This document shows positions 54,928 through 62,231 of a stretch of DNA of 62,231 nucleotides, piece by piece; position 1 is the first letter of the stretch; each line of letters opens with the position of its first letter. Position numbers and translations under genes: made by a program. Source of the stretch: Acidobacteriota bacterium (GTDB taxonomy: Bacteria; Acidobacteriota; Terriglobia; UBA7540); contig JAKAWN010000001.1 in the NCBI GenBank assembly GCA_021827245.1, positions 1 to 62,231 on the forward strand, written 5' to 3'. The notes below the pieces were generated by a model that made no database searches, was not told the DNA's origin, and saw only the letters and a list, made by a program, of their open reading frames with translations.

Positions 54928-55431
54928 ATGAGAAGAGACTCAAAAGGTTTTTCGCTGATCGAACTGCTGATCGTGATTGCGATTATTCTGATTATCGCCG
55001 CGATTGCCATCCCGAACCTGCTGCGTTCGAGGATTGCGGCTAACCAGGCGTCAGCGGTTGGATCACTAAGAACTTATAACACCGCCGAGGTCACATACGC
55101 TTCCACATACAACACTGGCTACACGGCGACGCTCGGCTACATGGGCCCGCCGGCCAGTGGAGGCATGCCGACGTCGACGGCGGCCGGTTTGATTGACGAT
55201 GTGCTGTCTGGCGGCACATCGGCGGCTATGGGAGCCGTGAAGAGCGGCTACAGCTTCACGTACTCACCGGGGCCGGTCGTGGGTGGGCGGATCGACACGT
55301 ACCAAATTTGGGCTGACCCCGTGACACGCGGAACCACTGGCACGGATTCCTATTTCACCGATCAGTCGGGAGTGATTCGTGTAAACACGACCAACACTCA
55401 GGCTAGCCCCTCGTCCCCGCCTCTGCAGTGA
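54928..55431 (+). CDS. pilA: Type IV major pilin PilA
   Basis: The 167-residue prepilin has a short basic leader (MRRDSKG) and the class III/type IVa cleavage site G|FSLIELLIVIAIILIIAA, with the conserved Glu5 of the mature protein. The hydrophobic helix continues through AIPNLLRSRIAANQASAVGS, and the globular domain contains GYTATLGYMGPPASGG and TYQIWADPVTRG. A strong ribosome site (GGAAGGAGG) is 5 nt upstream. The last 19 residues (from VIRVNT) are encoded by DNA that is repeated just after the stop in a slightly different, still codon-like form. No C-terminal disulfide loop is seen. Confidence 0.95.
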   Translation: MRRDSKGFSLIELLIVIAIILIIAAIAIPNLLRSRIAANQASAVGSLRTYNTAEVTYASTYNTGYTATLGYMGPPASGGMPTSTAAGLIDDVLSGGTSAAMGAVKSGYSFTYSPGPVVGGRIDTYQIWADPVTRGTTGTDSYFTDQSGVIRVNTTNTQASPSSPPLQ

Positions 55432-55490
55432 TTCGTGTGAATACGAACAACGCCCAGGCTGGTCCCTCATTTCCGTTTCTCGGTGGCTGA
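55372..55490 (+). repeat. Direct repeat of the pilin 3' end, second copy after the stop
   Basis: Copy 1 (from 55372) is the last part of pilA and copy 2 (from 55428) starts 56 nt later with the same GTGATTCGTGT and runs to a stop at 55488-55490. Read in its own frame copy 2 gives VIRVNTNNAQAGPSFPFLGG against VIRVNTTNTQASPSSPPLQ of pilA. Differences fall mostly at third positions and as single-residue changes. Because 56 is not a multiple of three, the second tail is out of frame with pilA at present. Confidence 0.75.
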
Positions 55491-55959
55491 GCCGCCGGCG
55501 CGTTCGACCGCGATCGAGTTCATGCAAGTCCCGTGGGGGAACCATATGGTTCCCCCATCTCTTTATATGCTGCTGTCCGCCGTTGAAGGCCCATGACGAA
55601 AGGGTCAGCAGCAGCGTGATGTACTGGGTACTTGCGCCGCTCCGTGCAAAAGACTTCAAGGTTGAAGAACGAACCTGGAGCTCAAGGTTTTGCGGCCGTT
55701 TTGGCTTCTGCCCGATGCGCTTTATTGGATTGATATTGTTCGCGTCGATTCCAGGCTGTCGCAACGGGCCGGATACGTTGTATGTTAGAGAAGGGTGGCT
55801 TTCCGGGGGATGCGGGACATGAGGAGTCTCGGCGTGGTGAAGCGCGGAATGGCTGCAATAGAAAATCTGCGCCGCTCGTGCCTGCAGTAAGCTTAGGGTG
55901 GGGCATGCGGTCTGGACGCGCCCAAAAGGCGTTTCAAAATTTGAGGGCAAATCGAACAA
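55432..55959. other. 528-nt intergenic region between pilA and lolA
   Basis: It holds the second copy of the pilin tail (55428-55490) and the terminator-like palindrome (55535-55556). The remaining 400 nt contain no supported gene; open frames on either strand lack domain-like sequence. It should include the lolA promoter, for which no clear boxes were identified. Confidence 0.45.
55535..55565 (+). terminator. Hairpin terminator-like element after pilA
   Basis: A 22-bp perfect palindrome, GGGGGAACCAT/ATGGTTCCCCC (55535-55556), is followed by ATCTCTTT. The stem is strong and the T-rich tail short, so termination is plausible. It lies 104 nt after the pilA stop. Confidence 0.6.
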
Positions 55960-56679
55960 ATGAAAGAATTCTTTCCGAAAAATAGAAGGCAGGTTGGCTT
56001 TCAATTGGTAATGGCAGGATGTGTGGCGTGCACCGCCCTGGCTCTTGTGCCAATCATCTTGTCAGCTTCGACTCCGGTTCCTCCCGCCAGCTTGCCGCTG
56101 AATCAATTCATCAACAAGGTGCAGGAAAGCTATCACGAGGTGCGGGCGATTCGTGCGGATTTCACGCAAACCTACGATTCGGGCGGCGGAAGCCGGATCG
56201 AATCCGGTACGGTCGTTTTTGCGCGGGGCGGCCTGATGCGATGGGATTATCAAAAGCCCGAAAAGAAGGTTTTCCTTTCCAACAAGAAAGAGGTTCTTCT
56301 TTATCTTCCCGAGGAGAACCAGCTCAACCGTTCGTCGGTGAAGCAGAACGAAGATTACCGTGTTCCGTTTCGCCTGCTGCTTTCGCGGGTGAACCTGAGG
56401 AAAGTCTTCTCGAAATTTGAAGATGCAAACAGCGCCTTCCCGCACCCGGCAGAGGATCGTGTGATCATTGCCTACCCGAAGCACGCGAAGAAGTTGGGGT
56501 ACAAGCGCGTGGAGATGGAGTTCGACCCACAAATGGACATCCGGCGGCTTGTCATCTTTTATACCAACAACAGCGTCATGAAGTTCCGTTTCAGCCACAT
56601 TAACCGCAATCCCAAACTCTCGGCTTCTTTGTTTGAACTCACCCCGCCGCCTGGAACCCAGATTATCAATCAAGAATAG
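55960..56679 (+). CDS. lolA: Outer-membrane lipoprotein carrier LolA
   Basis: LolA shuttles lipoproteins through the periplasm. The 239-residue protein has a signal region (VMAGCVACTALALVPIILSA) and the LolA fold with its signature DFTQTYDSGG, GTVVFARGGLMRWDY and RPEKK-like PEKKVFLSNKKEVLLYLPE strands, then FELTPPPGTQI at the end. The Arg of MRWDY and the hydrophobic cavity residues match the family. No LolB is in the window. It is monocistronic in view and converges on the HAD gene. Confidence 0.9.
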   Translation: MKEFFPKNRRQVGFQLVMAGCVACTALALVPIILSASTPVPPASLPLNQFINKVQESYHEVRAIRADFTQTYDSGGGSRIESGTVVFARGGLMRWDYQKPEKKVFLSNKKEVLLYLPEENQLNRSSVKQNEDYRVPFRLLLSRVNLRKVFSKFEDANSAFPHPAEDRVIIAYPKHAKKLGYKRVEMEFDPQMDIRRLVIFYTNNSVMKFRFSHINRNPKLSASLFELTPPPGTQIINQE

Positions 56680-56782
56680 CCTTTTGCGGAGGAGTTGGGC
56701 TTTCACCTTGCGAGGCTTTGCCATGAAATGGGGCACAGACCGCAGCGGGGGGAGATGAAGGTTTTTCTGCCGATCCGGCGGG

Positions 56783-57616
56783 TTATTTCAGAACAAAGTC
56801 TCGAATAGCCGCGGCGACGCCGTCCTGATCGTTGGACGCTGTGACGTGCCATCCATCGGTGTTCAGTCCTGGGCTGGCGTTGCCCATCACTACCGGGCAA
56901 CCGGCCATGTGGAGCATCTCGAGGTCATTGTAGTTGTCGCCGATGGCCATAACTTCACTTGTGCTGAAGCCTGTCTGGCCGAGCAGCCACTTGAGCCCGC
57001 TTGCCTTGGAACAACCGAGGTTCATAACGTCCAGCAGAGAAACGTCGCGCTCGAAGTATTTGGTCCACGTCAGATGGACGCGTTCGCCCGCCGGTGATGA
57101 ATGCAACAGATGTTCGAGCGGTTCTAGAAACGCCGGCGCGCCTCCAAACATCACCTGGATCGGATCGCCTGGCAGCGCAGCCGGAAGATCCGGAACCTGC
57201 AGCAGGTATTCGCGCGCTGTCTTCAAATACCATCGGAGTGGCCCATCGAGCGAGGCGTCCTGTTGCATCATCACCTGGCCGCAGCCGGCTTTGTCAAAGA
57301 TCGCCACCGCATAGGAACGGTAATCGATGGCGGCTTTGAGGATCTGAATGGCGATCTCTCTGGGCAGAAAGTTCCGATGCATAACTTTGCCGGAAAGCGT
57401 TCGAACCATCGCGCCGTTGGACGTGACCAGGATGACAGGGCAGGGAAGAGAATCAAGCAACGGTCGGGCAGAGTGAAACCTCCGCCCCGTGGTGATCACA
57501 ATTCGAACTCCTTGTGCTGACGCTGCGGCCAGAGCCTGGCGGTTGGCCTGCGAAATTTCCGTCTGGCTGTTGAGCAGCGTACCATCAAGGTCTACTGCAA
57601 TCAAACGAATGGGCAT
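56783..57616 (-). CDS. Cof-type HAD-family sugar/nucleotide phosphatase
   Basis: The 277-residue hydrolase has HAD motif I DLDGTLLNSQ with the nucleophile Asp, motif II VIVITTGR-like RIVITTGRRF, the motif III Lys in the KASGLKWLL region and motif IV GDNYNDLEMLHMAG. The C2-type cap domain between motifs II and III places it in the Cof/YbiV group, which dephosphorylates sugar phosphates or cofactor intermediates. The ATG at 57616 starts MPIRLIAVDLDG, the normal Cof start; a longer frame is not needed. The natural substrate is unknown. Confidence 0.92.
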   Translation of the reverse strand: MPIRLIAVDLDGTLLNSQTEISQANRQALAAASAQGVRIVITTGRRFHSARPLLDSLPCPVILVTSNGAMVRTLSGKVMHRNFLPREIAIQILKAAIDYRSYAVAIFDKAGCGQVMMQQDASLDGPLRWYLKTAREYLLQVPDLPAALPGDPIQVMFGGAPAFLEPLEHLLHSSPAGERVHLTWTKYFERDVSLLDVMNLGCSKASGLKWLLGQTGFSTSEVMAIGDNYNDLEMLHMAGCPVVMGNASPGLNTDGWHVTASNDQDGVAAAIRDFVLK

Positions 57617-57700
57617 CCTGAATGAATTGTAGCATGAGCCGCGAGCAGTCCGCGCCCTGTGCGGCCGGCGGAAGGCCTGCCGTGGCACGCTTCCGTGAAA

Positions 57701-57730
57701 TTGCCAGTGGTGAATGGCCCGTGTTATATT
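57701..57730 (+). promoter_or_regulatory. Promoter of tRNA-Ala
   Basis: TTGCCA (57701-57706), an 18-nt spacer and TATATT (57725-57730) precede the tRNA 5' end by 21 nt. This is a good sigma-70 match at a distance usual for tRNA genes, leaving a short 5' leader for RNase P. Confidence 0.6.
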
Positions 57731-57751
57731 AGCGAAATTGCAGGGTATTTT

Positions 57752-57827
57752 GGGCGCGTAGCTCAGTTGGGAGAGCGCGGCGTTCGCAACGCTGAGGTCG
57801 AGGGTTCGAATCCCTTCGCGTCCACCA
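57752..57827 (+). tRNA. tRNA-Ala (anticodon CGC), CCA encoded
   Basis: The 76-nt gene folds into a cloverleaf: acceptor GGGCGCG/CGCGTCC, D arm GAGC-type GCTC...GAGC, anticodon stem CGGCG/CGCTG around the loop TTCGCAA (anticodon CGC, reading GCG alanine codons) and a T arm with GGTTCGAATCC. The CCA end is encoded at 57825-57827. The acceptor has one G-T wobble. It is transcribed from the promoter just upstream. No other tRNA is near. Confidence 0.95.
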
Positions 57828-58268
57828 GGCGAATCTGGAGTCGGTTTTTCTCGACTCGAGAAAAGCCGGACCCAGCCTCCAGTTGCGGCGCGACTTCGCC
57901 GATAGAAATACTGAAACGCGACATTAAACTTGCCGTATACGATGCACTAAGCACGGGCAGGATAATCCTGAAACAAATCAATCCTCTTCACGGTGCCATG
58001 CACCAGCTCGCTTCACCTGCCCGGCCTGCAAGCACAACCAGGATCACGGAAGCCCGTGCTGCCGTTGCGGAGTGGATTTTATGAAGTACGCGATGATGCT
58101 TGATTATCAGGGCCAGATCGGCACTCGGCAGGCGAGGACTCGTGCGAGAGTCCGGACTGCGATGGTGATGCAGTTCCTGTTGTTACCCTTTACGGGAGGC
58201 TTGCCTCTCCCGGAGTATTTGAGAGGTTCGAAAGAAGAACTTCAGCGCGAGGAGGCGTCGCCCCACAC
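57828..58268. other. 441-nt stretch between tRNA-Ala and the ctpA-type gene
   Basis: Nothing firm is seen. Plus-strand frames across the tRNA (57659-58084) and at 58072-58404 are not supported. A short GC-rich inverted repeat near 58190-58225 (GGGAGGC/GCCTCTCCC-like) could act as a terminator for either side but lacks a T-run. Confidence 0.35.
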
Positions 58269-59909
58269 CTACTTGTTCTCCCGTTCAGCCATGTATTTCT
58301 GCACATTGACGAGAAGCTGCCGTGCTTCACCAAGGTGTGCAATGGCATCCTCGACAAGCGGATCGTTTTCCACTTTTATTCGGTCCGAGACGTTTGTTCC
58401 GTAAATGTCCTCGACCAGGCGTTCACGAATGCGCAGCTTGACAAAGTCCAGATTGTTCTGGATGTCCTGGGTGGTGACGGGAATTCGCTGCTTGGCCAGG
58501 AACTTTTCAAACTCTGCAATCACGTCGTTGCTCACCTGAAAATCTTCTGGAATGGTGTTGTGCGTGGCCAGGTAACTTTGAGCAAAGCCGAAAAAGGCCC
58601 CATTTTGCACCAAGGTACTCTCGGTTTTGTTAAGCTTCTGCGGTGGGACCTTGACGTCCGGTGTAATCCCGCCGCCGCCGTATACTTTGCGGCCTCCATC
58701 GGTCAGCCTTACTTCGGTGTGGGGCGTAGGAACATCCTCGGGATGGTAGTAATAATCGTAGAGTGGGACACCATTGTAATTGCGCTGGATCAGGCGGCCG
58801 CTTGGCGTGTAATAACGGGCAGTGGTCAGCGCCAGACCGGTGTTGTCGCTGAGAGGATAGACGGTCTGAACCAGCCCTTTGCCAAAGCTCGTCTGGCCCA
58901 TCACCAGGGCGCGGTCGTGATCTTGCAAAGCGCCTGTCACAATCTCAGCTGCGCTTGCCGTCATCCGGTTGATCAGTACCACCATCGGGTATCGATTTCC
59001 CTTGTCGCCGCGGGTCGCATAATAGCGTCTCTCGGGCGATGATCGTCCAAAGTGATAAACGATCAATTGCCCTTTTTTCAGGAAGTGGTCAGCGACTTCC
59101 ACTGCTTCTTGAAGCAATCCGCCTGGATTCCCTCGCAGATCGAGAATGAGCCCGTCCAGGTGGTCGGCGTCCAGTTTCTTCAGCGCCTGGGCCAATTCGG
59201 TATTGGTCGTCTCATTGAACCGGCTGATGCGAATGTAGCCCACGTGGGGTTTGACCAGGAAGGCTTCGTCGACGCTGGGCTGGGTGATCTCGCCGCGAGT
59301 AATCGTGAACTGCAGCGGCTTGGCCGCTCCTTCGCGACGGACTGTCACATGCACGATCGTGCCCCGTGGTCCCTTCAGCATCTTAGCGACCTTGTCGGTC
59401 TGCTCGTTCAGCGATGACTCCAGACCAACGGCGCTTTTCCCATTAATTTCCTCAATCACGTCGCCCGGCCGAAGCCCGGCGCGAAATGCCGGCGAACCGG
59501 GAATGGGAGCAACGACGAAGGTGACGAGCTTGCCCATCTTGCCTGGCCGGGACTGGATGCTCATTCCGACCCCGAAATACCTTCCCTCCTGATCTTCCCT
59601 CAGCGCAGCGAAGGCGCGCGGATCGAAAAAGTTGGAGTGGGGATCGAGGGTTCGCAGCATCCCGGGGATCGCGCCAATGAAGTTGCTGTTCGTCGGGCCG
59701 TAAATCGCACGATTCGGATCAACAGGACTGGCGTAATTCTCCTGGACTTTGTTGTAAACGTCAGTAAACTCCCTCAGACTGGCCTGAAACGACGAATCGT
59801 TGTCGTTATCGGTTGTGGCGTCAACTTTCGGACCGTACAACCCCCCCAGAATGGCGCACACAAGCACCGTAGAAAAGATAAACCATACCCCACGTCGACT
59901 TTGCTTCAT
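58269..59909 (-). CDS. S41-family carboxy-terminal processing protease (CtpA-type)
   Basis: The 546-residue protease has a signal anchor (GVWFIFSTVLVCAILGG), a PDZ domain (about 105-200, with PIPGSPAFRAGLRPGDVI) and the S41 core with the catalytic Ser in NRMTASAAEIVTGAL and the Lys in GQTSFGKGLVQT, plus the GLILDLRGNPGGLLQEAV loop. It degrades or trims periplasmic or membrane proteins from their C-termini. The C-terminal 150 residues are helical and probably a dimerisation part. It is divergent from the DUF362 gene. Confidence 0.94.
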   Translation of the reverse strand: MKQSRRGVWFIFSTVLVCAILGGLYGPKVDATTDNDNDSSFQASLREFTDVYNKVQENYASPVDPNRAIYGPTNSNFIGAIPGMLRTLDPHSNFFDPRAFAALREDQEGRYFGVGMSIQSRPGKMGKLVTFVVAPIPGSPAFRAGLRPGDVIEEINGKSAVGLESSLNEQTDKVAKMLKGPRGTIVHVTVRREGAAKPLQFTITRGEITQPSVDEAFLVKPHVGYIRISRFNETTNTELAQALKKLDADHLDGLILDLRGNPGGLLQEAVEVADHFLKKGQLIVYHFGRSSPERRYYATRGDKGNRYPMVVLINRMTASAAEIVTGALQDHDRALVMGQTSFGKGLVQTVYPLSDNTGLALTTARYYTPSGRLIQRNYNGVPLYDYYYHPEDVPTPHTEVRLTDGGRKVYGGGGITPDVKVPPQKLNKTESTLVQNGAFFGFAQSYLATHNTIPEDFQVSNDVIAEFEKFLAKQRIPVTTQDIQNNLDFVKLRIRERLVEDIYGTNVSDRIKVENDPLVEDAIAHLGEARQLLVNVQKYMAERENK

Positions 59910-60200
59910 CCCCTTGCAGCTCCTTCGGACTGCCTTAGAAATTATACCATGGGCTTTCGGTGTCGGAGAATTCCTGGAAGATCATATCGGCCTTACGCAG
60001 GGCCCAAAAGCTCTCTCATGAAGTGTGATGGTTCTGGCAATGGAAGGCAACGGCGGTTGTGGGTCCCGGAGCAAAGCCGGGGGCCGGTTGCGGCGGCAAC
60101 CATTCCACAAACCTTGCCGCGAGCTTGCCCCGTTGCTCTCGATCCTGATTTGAAATATCATCGTCGTCTTTTAATAACATCCGCAACGGAGGGAATTTTA

Positions 60201-61355
60201 ATGAAGATTCATGGAAATCGCCGGGAATTTATTCAGGGTTTCGGAGCTGGGGTCGCCGGGCTCGCACTTGCTCCGCGCCGCCTTTTTGGAGCGGCCACGC
60301 CGCCAGCGCCTCCAGTCGCTGTCGCAAAGTGTCTGGAATATGGACCCCAGGTTGGCCCCACGCTGGCTACGATGTTTGACCAGCTTGGAGGACTGCAACG
60401 CATTGTCAAAGGAAAGACGGTTGCCGTCAAGATCAACATGACGGGAACCCTCCACGACACTCTCCACGGCATGCCTTTCGGCATGACGCACTGGGTTAAT
60501 CCTGACATAATTGGCAACACCATTCATCTGCTGGGCAAAGCTGGCGCGAAAAGGATTTTCCTGGTGGAAGGCGCACTGAGCCCGATGCACTCTCTGCGGC
60601 AGTTCATGGCTGACGCCGGATGGCACCCGAGCGATTTCACAAGCGCGGCCCCGCACGTGGAATTCGTCGATACCAATTATGGCGGTCCCGGCGGCACGTA
60701 CAAACAGCTCTGGGTTCCGGGCGGGGGACTTATGTTCCGCGCCTATGATTTGAATCCCGTTTACACGGATTGCGATGTCTACGTCTCCCTGGCAAAGCTC
60801 AAGGAGCATTCGACAGCAGGTGTCACGCTCTCCATGAAAAACTTTTTCGGCATCACGCCCTGCACCATCTATGGACATGGCGCCGGCATTGACAAGCCCT
60901 CCACCGTCGTCAGAGGGGCACGCGGCATGTTGCACAGAGGCGCGCGCCAGCCTTCTAAACCGGCTCTGCCGGAAAACAACCCGAACTCCCCGCGGGTCGC
61001 TGGGTATCGTGTCCCGCGCATCGTCGCGGACCTTGTTCACGCACGCCCGTTCCAGTTGGCCGTCATTGATGGCATCCACACCGTCGCCGGCGGGGAAGGG
61101 CCATGGGTCCCGGCCTGCCGCCCTGTGCATGCTGGCCTGCTGATTGCCGGAACAAATCCTGTGACCACGGACGCGGTCGCAACCGCCCTAATGGGCTTCA
61201 ACCCGATGGCTGATCACGGAACTGCCCCGTTTGAGAAGTGCGACAGCACTCTCAGGCTTGCTGAGGGTCTCGGAATCGGCACCCGCAATCTGAAACGGAT
61301 TGAAGTGATCGGCACTCCGATCTCCAAAGCCCGAATCGATTTTCGCCACGTCTGA
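60201..61355 (+). CDS. Tat-exported DUF362 protein
   Basis: The 384-residue protein begins MKIHGNRREFIQGFGAGVAG, a twin-arginine-like signal (NRREF), with a cleavage region near RRLFGAA. The body has the DUF362 pattern: VKINMTGTLHDT, DCDVYVSLAKLKEHSTAGVT and SMKNFFGITPC, then the late GTNPVTTDAVATALMGFNP. DUF362 proteins resemble iron-sulfur or metal-binding redox proteins, but no ferredoxin-type cysteine cluster is present here, and the function is unknown to me. The ATG follows GGAGGGAATTTTA. It is divergent from the protease gene and separate from the epimerase gene downstream by 137 nt. Confidence 0.85.
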   Translation: MKIHGNRREFIQGFGAGVAGLALAPRRLFGAATPPAPPVAVAKCLEYGPQVGPTLATMFDQLGGLQRIVKGKTVAVKINMTGTLHDTLHGMPFGMTHWVNPDIIGNTIHLLGKAGAKRIFLVEGALSPMHSLRQFMADAGWHPSDFTSAAPHVEFVDTNYGGPGGTYKQLWVPGGGLMFRAYDLNPVYTDCDVYVSLAKLKEHSTAGVTLSMKNFFGITPCTIYGHGAGIDKPSTVVRGARGMLHRGARQPSKPALPENNPNSPRVAGYRVPRIVADLVHARPFQLAVIDGIHTVAGGEGPWVPACRPVHAGLLIAGTNPVTTDAVATALMGFNPMADHGTAPFEKCDSTLRLAEGLGIGTRNLKRIEVIGTPISKARIDFRHV

Positions 61356-61492
61356 CAAGCTGGCAGGGCCCGATCAAAAGGCTGGCTTGCGCTGTCGAGT
61401 TGCGGATGCCGCGCGCAGTCGTGAGTCGTAACTGGGCGGCAAGAGATTCAATTGGGTCGACATCTTATCCTGTGGCGAGTGAGTGAAATGAA

Positions 61493-62231
61493 ATGATCCT
61501 TGTCACTGGCGGCGGTGGTTTCATCGGGAGCCGGGTCTGTCGCCTGCTTTGCTCCAAGAAGCTGGACGTTGTGGCGCTGGACCGCAGTTTCGCAGCCACT
61601 CCTCCCTGCACCAGGGTCCAGGGTGACGTCTCCTGTGCGGATTTCCTTGCTGAGCTGTTTCACGCATATTCTTTTGACTCCGTCGTCCATCTGGCCAGCG
61701 TGCTCAATACGGCTTCATGCCGGCACCCCGATGAAGCCCTGCGCATCAACATGGGCGGAAGCCTTGATTTGCTCCAGTTGGCGATTCAATTCGAAGTGAA
61801 GAACTTCGTCTACGGGAGTTCCATCAGCGTTTATGGCGAGAAGTGCTATGAAGACTATGGCGAAGTCTCTGAGTCCGAACCGGCTTCACCCTCCAATGTT
61901 TACGGCGTCTCCAAGCGCTTCGTCGAAATCGTTGGAGAGCAATACCGGCAGCAAGGCCTGCTCCAGTTCGCGGCTTTGCGCATTTCGATAGTGGTTGGCC
62001 CGGGTGCCACAAATACCTCATCTCCGTGGCGCAGCCAGATCTTCGAGCAATTGTCAGCCAGGCAGCCCACTCTCATTCACCTTCCCTTTGCTCGCGACAA
62101 GATCATCCCGGTCATTCACGTCGAGGATGTGGCTGAGGCCATTGGACGCCTCATTGAAGCCAGCCGGCCGCGGTTCGCGATTTATAACACGCCTTCGGAG
62201 AATTGGAGGTGTAACGATTTGGCTGATTACA
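61493..62231 (+). CDS. NAD-dependent epimerase/dehydratase (SDR extended), 5' part
   Basis: The open frame runs off the window after 246 codons. It begins MILVTGGGGFIGSRVC, the Rossmann GxxGxxG of extended short-chain dehydrogenases, followed by VVHLASVLNTASC, the active-site Ser in FVYGSSISVYG and the YxxxK pair in SNVYGVSKRFVEIV. It probably acts on a nucleotide-activated sugar (epimerase, dehydratase or reductase); the C-terminal substrate domain is outside the window, so no closer call is possible. The ATG is preceded by GAGTGAG about 10 nt upstream. Confidence 0.88.
   Translation, partial: MILVTGGGGFIGSRVCRLLCSKKLDVVALDRSFAATPPCTRVQGDVSCADFLAELFHAYSFDSVVHLASVLNTASCRHPDEALRINMGGSLDLLQLAIQFEVKNFVYGSSISVYGEKCYEDYGEVSESEPASPSNVYGVSKRFVEIVGEQYRQQGLLQFAALRISIVVGPGATNTSSPWRSQIFEQLSARQPTLIHLPFARDKIIPVIHVEDVAEAIGRLIEASRPRFAIYNTPSENWRCNDLADY

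Noticed and set aside
57659..58084. Plus-strand frame crossing tRNA-Ala
   Set aside because: It runs through a well-formed tRNA gene and has no protein-like features.
1..62231. CRISPR arrays, insertion sequences or prophage
   Set aside because: No regularly spaced direct repeats of 25-40 bp, no transposase or integrase motif and no phage structural gene were found.

Overview
The window looks like one chromosomal stretch of an Acidobacteriota genome (class Terriglobia-like). This is inferred from gene content, not from a marker gene: an alternative complex III fused in one operon to an A2-type caa3 oxidase, TPR/FG-GAP/UnbV giant proteins, Asp-box proteins paired with a MoaD-like protein, a DUF3536 GH57 enzyme inside a treZ/treY cluster, and moderately high GC. 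No rRNA, intact insertion sequence, prophage or CRISPR array was seen.

Layout. 1-6487 (+): trehalose synthesis from alpha-glucan (treZ, cut by the window edge; GH57-DUF3536; treY). 6555-19143 (-): a twelve-gene respiratory operon read as actA-B-C-D-E-F, a small membrane protein, a SCO copper chaperone, then ctaC-D-E-F. It couples quinol oxidation to oxygen reduction without a bc1 complex. 19144-21627 (+): a large non-coding leader, an orphan FliA/WhiG-type sigma factor and a small pentapeptide-like protein. 21953-25495 (-): a 1180-residue TPR/FG-GAP/UnbV exported protein. 25496-29353 (-): an accessory island with a repeat array, a wrecked BglII/BstYI-like restriction-modification cassette (methylase stump, intact nuclease-like gene, frameshifted endonuclease) and an orphan Mrr-N-like winged-helix gene. 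29901-31817 (-): a TolC-family outer-membrane protein.

32715-33476 (+) truA; 33624-35257 (-) the Asp-box protein and MoaD/ThiS-like pair; 35315-36090 (+) two tandem coiled-coil paralogues, each with a perfect TATAAT 7 nt before the ATG; 36208-37727 (-) an HxlR regulator with VOC and YCII proteins; 38052-41787 (+) the housekeeping block phoH(ybeZ)-ybeY-corC-era; 42127-46608 (-) an endonuclease III-like glycosylase followed by an NtrY/NtrX-like two-component system; 46828-55431 (+) a type IV pilus block (pilB, pilS, a HEAT-like exported protein, pilR, a membrane glycosyltransferase-TPR protein, pilA); then lolA (+), a Cof-type HAD phosphatase (-), tRNA-Ala(CGC) (+), a ctpA-type protease (-), a Tat-exported DUF362 protein (+) and the start of a nucleotide-sugar epimerase (+, cut by the edge).

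Points most worth a second look: the duplicated 3' tail of pilA with its second copy still codon-like; the paralogous coiled-coil genes with apparently leaderless promoters; the burst of frameshifts in the restriction endonuclease relic; a scattered family of hairpins with different stems, several ending in GCTAC; and the Asp-box/MoaD-like pair. All functional calls are from motif reading by eye; no database search was run.
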